Part shown: one piece after another, positions 50,786-61,143 of the stretch
Numbering within the stretch: the first letter of the stretch is position 1
How the letters are laid out: every line of letters starts with the position of its first letter
NCBI RefSeq assembly: GCF_029852145.1
Contig: NC_079974.1
Location: 20,624,082 to 20,688,081, forward strand
Length of the DNA stretch: 64,000 bases
Direction: 5' to 3'
DNA from: Microplitis mediator
Lineage: Eukaryota > Arthropoda > Insecta > Hymenoptera > Braconidae
Position numbers and translations under genes: made by a program
Notes under the pieces: model-generated
What the model was told of the DNA's origin: nothing
Databases searched by the model: none
Seen by the model: the letters and a program-made list of their open reading frames with translations, nothing else

Positions 50786-51198
50786 ACAGAAAAAAAGATT
50801 TTTTTGGCGCTAGAAAAATTTCACACTGAAATAAAACCAAAATTTTTTCAAGACTACACAGAAAATAGAAAATTTACGACTGAAAGTAAATATTTTTGAT
50901 TCAAGAAATTTTTTTTTGAAAATTAAAATTTTCCTGGATAAAGTAGAAATTTCCTAACCAAAACAAATTTTCCCGGTTCAAGAAAATCTTAACTTTGTTC
51001 TCGAAAACATTCATCTTGAAAAATATTTTCTTGACTCATTTTCTTTCTGTGTAGAAAAATTTTTTGGAGCAAAAAAATTTTTCTTACCTCAAGAAATTTT
51101 TTTCTCGACCCAAGAAAATTTTCTTTTTTAATTCATAATGCAAATAAATTCTTGAGACAACTAAAAATTTTTTCGCGCCAAGAAATTTTTTTTTCTGT
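50786..51198. mobile_element. Nested TTTCTTGG-type MITEs
   Basis: The outer element runs from ACAGAAAAAAAGATTTTTTT to AAATTTTTTTTTCTGT, with GGCGC and GCGCC paired near the ends. A second pair (ACTACACAGAAAATAG at about 50853, TTCTTTCTGTGTAG ending about 51054) marks an inner related element. Confidence 0.5.
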
Positions 51199-51816
51199 AA
51201 ATTTAAAAATAGAAATAAAAATAAAATGATTTATTTAAAATCGCGCATCGATTCATCTCTACAAGCGTCGTCAGGTCTCTAAAGACGAGTATTCTGTGTT
51301 GCGCGACTGTGATATATTAATTTTTCGCTGTTCATACCGAAAAAAAAAATTACTTAATTAAAAAAAAAAATAACAATTAATTCATTGAAACGGAGGTAAT
51401 TTTTTTTTTAACTGGTTCGTTTCGACGGCTTTTCAATTATTAATTAATATAATTAATAAATATTAATGATGATAATAATATTGTAATAAATATCACAGAT
51501 ATTTTGATGAACTGTATGAGCTGAATGTCTAATTACGATGCGCTTTTGCTAATTTTTTTTTTATACATTTATTTTTATTTGCTGTCTAATAATTAAATGC
51601 TAATTTTCTTAAAAAAAAAAAAAAAAAACAAACATTAAAAAAAAAAAATATTTAATTGTATTGTGTATTGTTTGAAGACTTGTCTGCAACGTTAATTTTT
51701 AGTTGCCGTATGAAAACTCATGTAAACAATACTGATGTAAATGAATTTTTTTTTCAATAAAAAGAAAATGTAAATTTTTCAAAAAGCACAACTAAAATTC
51801 ATTTTTTTATTTGTCT
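51199..51816. other. AT-rich intergenic DNA
   Basis: No gene seen. A TTTATT at 51817-51822 is the complement of AATAAA and would serve as the PI31 polyadenylation signal on the minus strand. Confidence 0.45.
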
Positions 51817-51892
51817 TTTATTTAAACACTTTTAGTAGACAATATAGTGGAGTATTGATATAAAAAATTTTTCTTTAACAGTAAATTTAGTC

Positions 51893-54605
51893 TTACATAA
51901 ACATGTCATCGTAACCGGGGGGTGGAAGATGATCGTGGTCGGGATTTCTTCGTGACGGACGTGGCAAGTCATTGTCCGGTGGTCCAAAAGGATCAAATCT
52001 TGCACCTGGTGGTACTGCGCCACTGAAAAAATTATTTAAATATTTAAATTGAATTTAAAAATTTAATTATCATCAATCTGTCAGATGGATAAAAAATTTA
52101 TATAAATTTGAGTATCGATTATTTAAATTAGGCCACATAAGATTAAAAAAAAAATTAATAGCAACTCCAATTAAATTTTTAAAAACTGATAAGTAAATTT
52201 AATTATTGTAATTAGATGACAAGTGTCTGAAAAAAAACTCTTGTCAGAGTATCAGTTTCTTAAATTAGTCAGTCATTTTAATTAACTTTACTATCAACAA
52301 ATAAATTGTTATTTATAAGACTACTGTGCCTTAATTGAAGATAATTTAATCCAATACCTATTGACCACGTGAATCTATCACGTAAATAAACAAATTTACT
52401 GTATTAATTGCTAATAAAATTAACAATCGTGCAAGGCCATCATTGATTTTAATTGGCAGTAATTAAATTACTAGTAAAGTAACAATTTGCGGACGCGTAC
52501 TGATAGTCATTGGATTACGAGTTGCTGAGTTAATTAGCAGTAAAAAAAAATTAGAATACATACGGTGGTAAAAAAGCTGGACCACCCAACCCGCCAGGAC
52601 GATTAGGGTGAGGATATCTTGGATTGGGCAGGTTGCGGTCTTGTTGAAATGGATCAAAGATCATGCCACCGCCGCGCGGGCCAATTCCAGCAAATGGATC
52701 CAAGTCTGCACGACCAACTGCGCGTGGATCTGATGCTGGATCCCTGAGAAGCAAATAAATGAATAAATAATTAAGTAATCACTTGATCAATAAAACAATT
52801 ATTGGTAAAGTAATGAATAAGATTACAGGATAGACGGAGTCAGTGGTAAGGAAATGACCACAGGTCAGGAAAGACATCTGAATCATTGGATATCTGTAAA
52901 TTTATGTAACTTTAATATTATTTACCAACGTGGTGGTCGTTGAGGAATATGTGGTGGTCCTACCCTCAGTGGATCGTTGTCAGGATTAGGCAATCGTCGT
53001 CCTTGTGATTCATTTTGAGTCGTCTGCGTTGACATTTCTCTTGCAGTACCGGTGTACACCGGCTCAACAAGGTCTTCACGTATTTTATTCATCACTTCTT
53101 GATAAGTTGGAATTAATGTCGTCAATGGCCCATGGATGCTGTTTACTATTGTCTCTGTTTGGAATTTAACATTTGATACTCCATTGTCATCAACTCTCTG
53201 CAAATAATTTATTCAGTCATCAATTAATCCTTAAAAAAAATATCATGATACTGAAGTTAGCCGACATTTACTAATTTTTGAATTTTTTCAAAAGTAATAA
53301 ATTATAAAAAAAAATATTTGAAAAAATTACACCTGTAGTTTTTAAAATTTTCCACACGTGCATATTTTTATTTTTTTTCATTAAAAAATATCAGATGTTA
53401 AAAAATTTGTTTTCTTTTAAATTAAAAATTTAAATACTGACAGGAAAATTTCGTAAAAATCTATCAGGACTTGACTTTTTTGTGCTCAATTTTAAAAATT
53501 TCTTACTGACATGAGTGTAAATGTAGCAGATCTTAAAGCTGATAAATTTAAAAAAATGCGCGTACTGAATTTTCTTTTATCAAATACGGATTTTCAAATT
53601 TTTTTATTCTACCTGCACTTTATTTACATATTCAAAAATTTAAAAAACTGTCAGTTGTCATCCACATTCACACTCATCTTACTGACAAGTGACTTGTAAA
53701 TAAAAATCATCAAATGCCTGCTCATCATCATTAAAAAATAATAACGATCCTGACGTTAGCAGACCGTTGCAAATTTTCGGACTTCTGTTTCAATAAATAA
53801 ATTACAAAAAATCTAAAAATATACACATGTAGAAAATTTAATAAACTATAGGTGCAATTTTTCAAAATATTTTTTTTATAGTAAATCGTTTTTAAAAAAA
53901 TTCAAAAACTGTCAGACGTCTGCTAACCAGTGTCATAAATAATAATGATCCTGAAGTTAGCAGACAATTAATAATTTTCAAATTTTTTTTTCAACAAATT
54001 AATTAAAAAAAAAAAAAAACTAAAAATATGCGCATATAGAAAATTTCAAAAACTACAGGTGCAATTTTTTAAAATATTTTTTTTTCCAGTTAATCGTTTT
54101 GAAAAAAAATTCAAAAATTATTAGACGTCTGCTAACTTCAGTATCATAAATAATAACAGTAATTTATTACCAAAAGATTAAGCAGTAAATTATTATCAGA
54201 TTTCCTTCCAAGCAAAATATATAATTGTCCTTCTTTCAAATATCTCAATGAATAATGATCTTTTTGGTTCCATTCTTCTGGTAATAATTCGTTACCTTCA
54301 ACACTAGCTTCAACTGTTTTCTGCAATAAAAAAATACATCATTTAGGTTAAGATCATTTTTTTTTTGACATTTGAAGATTTAAATTAAATTGCAATCAAT
54401 AATTACAACTGATGATTAAATTTATACTAATTACTTAAATTAAAAGACAGTTACTTACAGAATCTCCAAGTCCGATACATTTAAAACCATTTTTAATAAA
54501 AAACCAATGAGCGAAAAGTATCAAGACATCTTCTTTTTTGTTTAATTTATCGTCCACTAATTTATTTAAAAGCTCAAAACCAAAATAATCATTAGTATTG
54601 GCCAT
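51893..54605 (-). CDS. PI31: Proteasome inhibitor PI31 (PSMF1-like)
   Basis: PI31 binds the 20S proteasome and, in animals, assists proteasome assembly and transport. Exons in transcription order: 54605-54459, 54320-54171, 53197-52926, 52743-52564 and 52022-51893; all phases match and give 292 residues, close to the human length. The N-terminal FP domain (about 1-150) includes DYFGFELLNKLV and LLPEEWN. A Pro/Arg-rich C-terminal half follows, with DPR, DPFAGIGPRGG and FDPFGPP segments. The tail DHLPPPGYDDMFM is the family hallmark. The last three residues Met-Phe-Met occupy the HbYX position, which inserts in proteasome alpha-ring pockets, with Phe in place of Tyr. Intron 2 carries three MITE insertions. 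XRCC1 lies 1.3 kb upstream on the same strand. Confidence 0.95.
53245..53440. mobile_element. hAT-like MITE copy 15, decayed
   Basis: A clear left end (ATGATACTGAAGTTAGCCGA) and the internal conserved block (ACACCTGTAG to CACACGTGCAT), but no intact right end. Lies in PI31 intron 2. The end coordinate is approximate. Confidence 0.6.
53511..53677. mobile_element. hAT-like MITE, ATGAGTGT subfamily
   Basis: 167-bp element with ends ATGAGTGTAAATGTAGCAGA and CCACATTCACACTCAT. Flanked by the 9-base direct repeat CTTACTGAC (53502-53510 and 53678-53686). Its ends are related to, but distinct from, the ATGATACTGAAG group. Confidence 0.75.
53744..53936. mobile_element. hAT-like MITE copy 16
   Basis: 193-bp copy starting ACGATCCTGACGTTAGCAGA. 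Flanked by perfect 8-bp repeat AAATAATA (53736-53743 and 53937-53944). The second repeat is also the left repeat of copy 17. Confidence 0.88.
53945..54147. mobile_element. hAT-like MITE copy 17
   Basis: 203-bp copy starting ATGATCCTGAAGTTAGCAGA. Flanked by AAATAATA (53937-53944 and 54148-54155). It inserted into a target repeat created by copy 16, or the reverse. Confidence 0.9.
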
Positions 54606-55038
54606 TATTATTACTAACGTTTAATTATATATTAATTACGTAAATTAAATAATAAATGTATTTTTTTACGCAGCTATTAAATCGCAATAACACAAGTCAC
54701 TTTTTAAAAATGGACACCCGGTGTAATGTACGCGTTTATTATTTTTTCCAATGACTTTTAAAAATTTTTAATAATTAGACAATTAAATTTTTTATTTAAT
54801 TATAGACTAGTTTTGAAATGTAATTTTGAATTTTTATTATTTTTATGTCTAAATATTTAAGCCAAAATGAATTTAAAATAAAAATTAAAACCGCTTTTTT
54901 ACAATAGTGCTGTCATCTCTGTTTTAAAAACAAAAGCGCGCGAACTTTTTAAAACTTTAAAATAAAAATGACAGTAAGTAATTTTTATAAATTAATTATT
55001 AATACTAACAAATAATTAAGTAAATAATAAATAAATTT

Positions 55039-55245
55039 ATGAGTGTGAATGTAGCAGACGTCAAATGAATTTAAAATTATAAATAAACTGAGTAAATAAT
55101 TAAAAAAATAAAATTTTAAAAAAATGCACGTGTAGAAAATTGAAAAAACCATCAGTGCTTTTTTTTTAAATTTTATTTTATCAATCATTTAGTCTATTGA
55201 TTAATAATTTTAAATTTGTCTGATGTCTGCTTCATTCACACTCAT
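55039..55245. mobile_element. hAT-like MITE with an empty-site duplicate
   Basis: 207-bp element of the ATGAGTGT subfamily (ATGAGTGTGAATGTAGCAGA to CTTCATTCACACTCAT). Perfect 8-bp flanking repeat ATAAATTT at 55031-55038 and 55246-55253. The duplicated copy of the surrounding DNA (near 55575-55585) has the uninterrupted site with a single such string. Confidence 0.9.
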
Positions 55246-55374
55246 ATAAATTTTCAAAAAATAGTTAAATTTATTTTGAGAAAAATATTTTAAAGTTCAA
55301 TTTTCAAAATATTATGTACAGTTATTAATAAATAATAAATTGTGGTCTTTTTATAAATACATGTTTGTTTTTAA

Positions 55375-55491
55375 ATGACTCAAGTTACCAGACAATTCAA
55401 AATTTTCAAATTTTTTTTTAATGAATTGTTTAGAAGAAAAAAAAAAACCAAAAATATGCACATGTAGAAAATTAAAAAAACTATAAGTGCA
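55375..55491. mobile_element. Truncated hAT-like MITE at duplication breakpoint
   Basis: Left part of a MITE (ATGACTCAAGTTACCAGACA through GCACATGTAGAAAATT) cut off where the second unit of the tandem duplication begins. The complete version is at 55707-55896. Confidence 0.7.
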
Positions 55492-55706
55492 ATTTTTTAA
55501 AACTTGAAAATAAAAATGACAGTAACTAATTTTTATAAATTAATTATTAATACTAACAAATAATTAAGTAAAAATAAATAAATCTTCAAAAAATAGTGAA
55601 ATTTATTTTGAGAAAAATAGTTTAAAGTTTAGTTTTATAAATATTATATACAATTATTAATAAATAATAAATTGTCGTCTTTTTATAAATACATGTTTAT
55701 TTTTAA

Positions 55707-55896
55707 ATGACTCAAGTTACCAGACAATTCAAAATTTTCAAATTTTCTTTCAATTAATTGTTTAGAAGAAAAAAAAAACCAAAAATATGCACATGTAGAA
55801 AATTAAAAAAGCTATAAGTGCAATTATTTAAAATATTTTTTTTCATACTTTATCGCTTTGAAAAAAAATCCAATTGTCGGCTAACTTCAGTACCAT
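55707..55896. mobile_element. hAT-like MITE copy next to the XRCC1 stop
   Basis: Begins ATGACTCAAGTTACCAGACA and ends GGCTAACTTCAGTACCAT. Its right end lies 32 bp beyond the XRCC1 stop codon (55929), so it should be within the XRCC1 3' UTR. Confidence 0.75.
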
Positions 55897-55928
55897 ACTT
55901 GTAAATTTTAAATCAGTTATAATATACG

Positions 55929-57489
55929 TCAGTAATCTCCATCAGAATCAGAGTCTGTTTCCTGTTCATAAGGATTCGGTGGTGGTGCTGGTGAAGTCGA
56001 TCCCTCAATTTCTTCTTCACTTTCATCAGCTTTCCTTTCACTGCCACTCAAAGCATATCGTCTCCAAGGATATCTAATTTAAAAAAACTTCCATTAAAAT
56101 TTTCCATCAACAAATGAACAATAAAAAATTAAATTACCTTTTCTTATGGTCGAAACACTCTTCAATAAAAATATGTGAGACAATCTTAGCGTGTCCTTTG
56201 AGCTGCTGATGCTTGGGCGTGTTTTTAAAAGCGCAAATAAGATGAGTGCATCTGTTGGTTGTCGTATTAGGATCGGCGACGTACTTGGCGCCCATTTTAA
56301 ACGCTTTCCTACGAATTTCATCCCGTTGCGGGTTCACGTACCCGCTCAGCGAAAACGTAACGTCTTCTAGCAGCTTAGAAAATTCCTTCCTCGCCTTGGG
56401 AACTTCAGCGACTTTGGGTTTCTTACATGGCGGAGATTTGTCGCGATTCGGAGCTGGTAATTTTTTGCAAGTCTTGCAAAGTACATCTGAATTTTTAGCG
56501 CAGACTGAACATTTGCCATCACCATCACCATCAGTACTATTTATCCTATTAGTTAATTTATTTTTACTCTCATCAGGTTTCGAAGTCGAAGCTTTGGGTT
56601 CCACTTTGTCTATTTTAGTCTTCTGTTTATCATTTGTTTGCTTAGGAGTTCTTTTGACCTCAGCTGGAATGATGTCACCAAAAGGTGTCCTGGCAACATC
56701 ACACAATCTTCCATTTTTATTATTACTACTGTCATTATTATAATTATTACCTGAAGTTGAACTAAAACTATCATTTTTCTTACCAAAAACTTCATCGCTT
56801 TTCCCAGCCTCCAATTTCTCCAACAGCGGCCTCTTCTTTGGCTTCTTATCATCACTTTCTTGACGTTTATTAAAATTATTTACCCCAGTTTCCTTGATCT
56901 TATCCACCAGGTCTTCCTTATAACTCTTCTGCTTATCAGGAAACAATTTCATGTATCGTTCCTTGAAGCTCAACTTAGACTTGTTCTCACTGTCATCGGT
57001 CTTTAGTTTAAATCTCCCAAAGACGTCAATTCCCATATCAACTTCAACTTCAGTCCTTAGAGTAATAAATGACAGGCCAAATAATTCTTTCAAATTAGCA
57101 GACTGCATGCAAGTTACCTTGACACGATCGAATTTTATTTTCATGGTATCAGAGTTTAGTTCCTTTTTAGTAAACAGCTGGACCTGGTCTTTGAATTTAT
57201 TGTTGGCAGCCTCGTCGTGTGTCAGGAACTGGTGGTTGACAATAGGGACCCAGTTGTCAGGTTCATCGGAAGTTGATGCGGTGATAACTACGACACAGGA
57301 ACGATAATTACCAACGTCAAGGCCGATTATGCAAGTTGGTTCTGGAAGGTGGAAAATTACTGTCGCCAACATCTCCCCAGGTTTTGCGCACTTCCATGGT
57401 CCGGGTGGTGGATTGTGCAGGAGATTTGATGCTGGGTAATTTGGATGTTCTGATGAGCAGCTTATTATTTTTTCTAATTTAATAATCAT
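55929..57489 (-). CDS. XRCC1: XRCC1, single-strand break repair scaffold
   Basis: Scaffold that joins DNA polymerase beta, DNA ligase III, PNKP and PARP1 at nuclear single-strand breaks. Exons 57489-56138 and 56073-55929 join in phase 2 to give 498 residues (human 633). Residues 1-150 form the N-terminal domain, starting MIIKLEKIISCSSEHPNYPA. A Lys/Ser/Asn-rich linker follows, with a possible nuclear localisation stretch (KKPKKRPLLEKLEAG, 215-229). The central BRCT spans about 370-460 (VTFSLSGYVNPQRDEIRRKA). The usual Trp of this fold is replaced by Phe441 (HIFIEEC). No second BRCT follows: the protein ends in an acidic tail with NPYEQETDSDSDGDY, which resembles the CK2-phosphorylated region that binds FHA-domain partners. 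A Cys cluster CSVC-x7-CKTC (327-341) in the linker is not a feature I know from vertebrate XRCC1. The long antisense frame (56246-56743) is a shadow. Confidence 0.95.
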
Positions 57490-57908
57490 GTTTTTTTATT
57501 CATTTATCAATAATTTTTTATTTCAAAACATAACCTCACTTGTAAATATAAAACGCAATTAAAACACTTGAGTAATTTTTAAATTTTAAATTTTGTTTTT
57601 TTTTAATTGACGTTTATTAATTTTTTTTTAATCAACTTGTTTGTTTTTTTAAATAAATTGACAAAAATAATTGTTTTTATAAAAGCATGATGTCAGTTGC
57701 GGAAACAAAACAATTATTTTTAGCGGGAATTTGAATGAAAAATTCAGTGACATCTTGTGTCATGAAATTTTAAGTTTTCTACATGAGAGTGGCTATTGGC
57801 ACACTCTCGTGCTAGCACGGGCATGTATTCAACGTTTACTTTTATTTTATTTTATTCATATATTGTTACCCTGATATCCAAGTTGGAGAGAAACTGACTT
57901 GGTATATT
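57490..57908 (-). promoter_or_regulatory. XRCC1 upstream region
   Basis: AT-rich near the start codon. A GC-richer patch (about 57785-57830) contains GGCTATTGGCACACTCTCGTG, which includes a CCAAT-complement and palindromic GTGCTAGCAC. Promoter function is inferred from position. Confidence 0.3.
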
Positions 57909-58408
57909 ACACTTATCCAAAAAATTAAAGGAACAAGAAAATTTTATAAATTTTTTAGTGATTTTTGGAAGGCTGTATTTTCGTGAAAAATGATCGTATC
58001 GGAAAAACAAAAAAAGCAAATTGAAGCTTGAAATCTCTAGTTTGAAGATTTTTCAGCAAAATAATTTTTTGAGCCACGGTTTTTGCGGAATCATAAGAAA
58101 AAGGTCGAGACAAAATTTTTCCAAATTTTTTAGTTTCGTTTTTTAGGTCTACGGAAAAAAATTTTTTTTTTCTCTTTACCTTACATTTACTGAATAAATA
58201 ATGCAAAAAATTTTGTCTCGACCTTTTTCTTATGATTCTGCAAAAATCGTGGCTTGAAAAAATCTTTTGCTGAAAGATCTTTAAACTAGAGATTTCAAGC
58301 TTCAATTTGCTTTTTTTGTTTTTTTCGATACGATTATTTTTCACGAAAATACAGCCTTCCAAAAATTCATAAAATTTTTTTGTTCCTTTAATTTTTTGGA
58401 TAAGTATA
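57909..58408. mobile_element. 500-bp near-perfect palindromic element
   Basis: Two arms of about 205 bp in inverted orientation with a central loop of about 90 bp. The arm starts ACTTATCCAAAAAATTAAAG and passes through GGAAGGCTGTATTTTCGTGA and AAGGTCGAGACAAAATTTTT; the right arm has the complement of each with few differences. The 135-codon frame on the minus strand crosses both arms and is an artefact of the palindrome. Non-autonomous fold-back element, ends possibly Tc1/mariner-like. Confidence 0.85.
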
Positions 58409-59330
58409 GTTGTTATAAATATAAATCTAGTTAATGGAACTAAAATTTTGAAGTTACTGTAATTGAGTTAAATGTAGGCAGGATATGGATTTTTAATCTT
58501 TTTTCAAAACTTAATGATTGAGTAAATAAATGTTTTTAAATCACCAAAAAGTTTTTATCAAAAACTTTTTCTCAAACATATTTTTTGTTGCAAAAATATT
58601 TTTTTCTAAAAAAATTATTTTTCAAAGAATTTTTTTTTCCAAAAAATTTTTTTTCTTAATTTTTTTAAGAAACTTCAGTTGTTAAAAGTATTTTGAAAAT
58701 AGAAATAAATATTTATATCAATTATTTATGATAAATTGGAATACTTAAACTGCACTGTCGTACAAAAATTTTCGATTTAAGCATAAAAATATGTTGACTT
58801 TGAGAAAAAAAATTTTGATTCAACATAAAAATTGTAAGATAATTATTTACTTGGTGCAAGAAAATTTTGATGTTCCGAATCATTAAAGAAAAGTGTTCTT
58901 GAATCAAGAACATTTTTCTTGATTCGAGTTAATTTTTTTTCGATGTAGTTATAATTCGCAAAAATATCGGATAATTTTAAAAAACATTTAGGATCAATAT
59001 AAATAGCTGACAAATTTTTTCCTTTAGCTAATAAGGTTCTTCATTTGTACGTTATGAAAACCTAAATGCGTCTTTCAAATTTTAGTTTCTCTACACTGTA
59101 AAATATTATTGGCCTCGGTGAAGTGTAAATGTCTATGTAAAAATTGTGGTGTGAAAATTACACTAAGTATCGTATTAAATTTAGGCGGTGTGAATTAGAA
59201 AATTTTCCTCCGTCAAGCGTGTACATGTGTAATTTATGATAATTTTGCGTTTAAAGCAAATAATCATGAAAAAATTAAAATGTTCAAAACACAAGTTAAT
59301 ATCTTAATAATAAAATTGCTTAAAACATAT
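58409..59330. other. Intergenic DNA, decayed repeats
   Basis: Rich in TTTTTT / AAAAAA strings, with TTTCTTG-CAAGAAA pairs (58850-58925) resembling the 50786 family and an ACACTGTAAAATATT string at 59095, but no clean element borders. Confidence 0.4.
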
Positions 59331-59830
59331 GCATGGAGGAGAGGAAAGTCACCAGTACCAGGCAGCAGTAGCGGAAGTAGTTCGATGCTCGCCACGAGAT
59401 CGCGCCTAGCCGCTGTGTAGTGTCCCTGGCAAGATACATATCTCAGAACTGTTAAATTCCAAAGTTATCAACATTACCAGTGTCAGTACAACTCTGTCAT
59501 TTGACAAAGTGACTATTACATTTATGGATTGTATTATAGTTTATCCTATATTACATCAAGACATTAATGTTTTCTATCAATGGTTCAATAAAAACTTTAT
59601 CTTTGAAATTAAACTTATATACCAATTCGATGTATAAAATTGTCCTGGACGATTTTTCATTTAGGCCGGTTTTGACCGTCGTCCGCACCTTGATAACTCG
59701 ATCGAGGTCTTCAACGCGGCCAGCCTCGACTCTTTCCTATCGGAGCCTTTCTACTTTTGTCCAGGGATTCTCTCTGGCAACCAAATCGCGGCCCATCTTG
59801 TTCTTCACTTCTAGTGCTCTCTATGAAAAA
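59330..59830. pseudogene. GC-rich island, possible decayed coding remnant
   Basis: A GC-richer stretch. On the minus strand the segment 59820-59660 can be read as MGRDLVARENPW, then after one stop codon ERVEAGRVEDLDRVIKVRTT, which resembles the C-terminal end of retroelement integrases (…GRV…D…RV..VRT). This is weak and has an internal stop. On the plus strand an 88-codon frame (59567-59833) has no recognisable domain. Part of the block may instead be an untranslated exon. Confidence 0.2.
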
Positions 59831-59908
59831 TAATAGTTTTTCGATAATTTTGGAAAAATTGTAATGGCGCTTTTTCTCAGAGAATAAAAATTTAAAAATT
59901 TTTTGCAG

Positions 59909-59975
59909 ACTGCAGAGACAAAGCGCTCCAGATTAGTAACACCTATTAAGTCACTACCGGGAAATCAGCCCCAAG
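59909..59975 (+). other. Isolated exon-like segment
   Basis: Preceded by a good acceptor (AAATTTTTTGCAG) and followed by GGTTTTT at a CCCAAG border. Open in the frame TAETKRSRLVTPIKSL. No adjacent exon could be found. Could be a genuine exon of an undetected gene or chance. Confidence 0.2.
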
Positions 59976-60511
59976 GTTTTTATTTTTCATAAAATTATTT
60001 TCAATAAAAAAATTAATTTTTATTCAAATTTATAAACTAATAAATTCATAATTTTTTTTTTAATCATGCCATTTTTAAAAATTGGAGTTCGTAAGAAGAT
60101 TGGATGTATTTATGACGTCATCCAAGTATAGAATCAAGTTACACTGCTTTATATTGATTTCTCTTTCTTTGTCGTTTATTTAATTATTCTTTTGCACGCC
60201 TCATAAGCGAAGCGTTGAGGTAGTGCTCCACTCTCAACACGTCAAGGTCAAGCAATTTTTATTAGTATGCCAGAGAGTGTCAATGAAGTGTTGAGCTAAC
60301 TTTCAAAACCAGCTGACGAATAAATCTACTCCGTTTAGAAATATTTTAATTATTAATTGTTTTGTCATTAATTAAATAAGATAGATGTCTAGTATTTGTA
60401 ATTCACCAAAAAAAAAAATTTAATGATTTGATTAAAATTTTTTTACAGGACATTGAGTAATTTAAAAATTACCTCAGTACTTTGTTTTAAATTCATCATT
60501 TTAAAAACTTT

Positions 60512-60712
60512 ATGATTCTGAAGTTAACAGACAATAAAAAATTTTCGGATTTTTTTTCAACAAATAAATTACAAAAAAAAAAATCTAAAAATATGCACAT
60601 GTAAAAAATTTAAAAAACTAAAAGTGCAATTTTTTCAAATATTTTTTTTTTCTTATTTATCGTTTCAAATAAATTTCAAAAATTATTAGACGTCGGCTAA
60701 CTTCAGTATCAT
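60512..60712. mobile_element. hAT-like MITE copy 20
   Basis: 201-bp copy, ATGATTCTGAAGTTAACAGA to GGCTAACTTCAGTATCAT, internal block intact. I see no target repeat. Confidence 0.75.
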
Positions 60713-61143
60713 TAACAATTTTCGGTTTTTATTTCAACAAATCAATGTGAGTGTGAAGACATGAGAAAATTTATAAATTGTAAATAAATAAATAAATGAA
60801 ATTTAAATAAATACGCGTACTGTTATTATTATTTTGCAACCTTTTATTCGACTTTGCTGATCAGGTCATAAAAAATTTCATTTCTTGCTCTATCCTTCCT
60901 AATCAATTGACTGACATTTGTCATAAGCCTAACATTTTTTTATCCTAATTAACGATTATTTATAAATATCAAATATCATTTTAAAGTTTCATAGAACAAA
61001 ATACTAGATTGTAAATAAAAAAACTCATGTTCATTTTATCAAGTTGATTTTTAAATATTTTCTACTAAAAAATAGCGATAAGTAAGGGCTGATTCACGCA
61101 GATTTTTGCAATTGTGCTGACGAAAAGCGAAGAGCGAAATTTA

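Larger units (their letters stand above)
54940..55870. repeat. Tandem duplication between PI31 and XRCC1
   Basis: Two direct copies, about 54940-55490 and about 55492-55860, share AATTAATTATTAATACTAAC, TTTATTTTGAGAAAAATA and a MITE left end (ATGACTCAAGTTACCAGA at 55375 and 55707). The left copy carries an additional MITE (55039-55245) that the right copy lacks. The breakpoint lies inside the first MITE copy at a TTTTTTAAAACTT string. Confidence 0.8.

Noticed and set aside
56246..56743. 165-codon plus-strand open frame
   Set aside because: Antisense shadow of the XRCC1 coding exon, which has clear domain support.
56951..57307. 118-codon plus-strand open frame
   Set aside because: Antisense shadow of the XRCC1 N-terminal domain.
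57955..58362. 135-codon minus-strand open frame
   Set aside because: It spans both arms of the palindromic element; symmetry keeps it open and it shows no domain.
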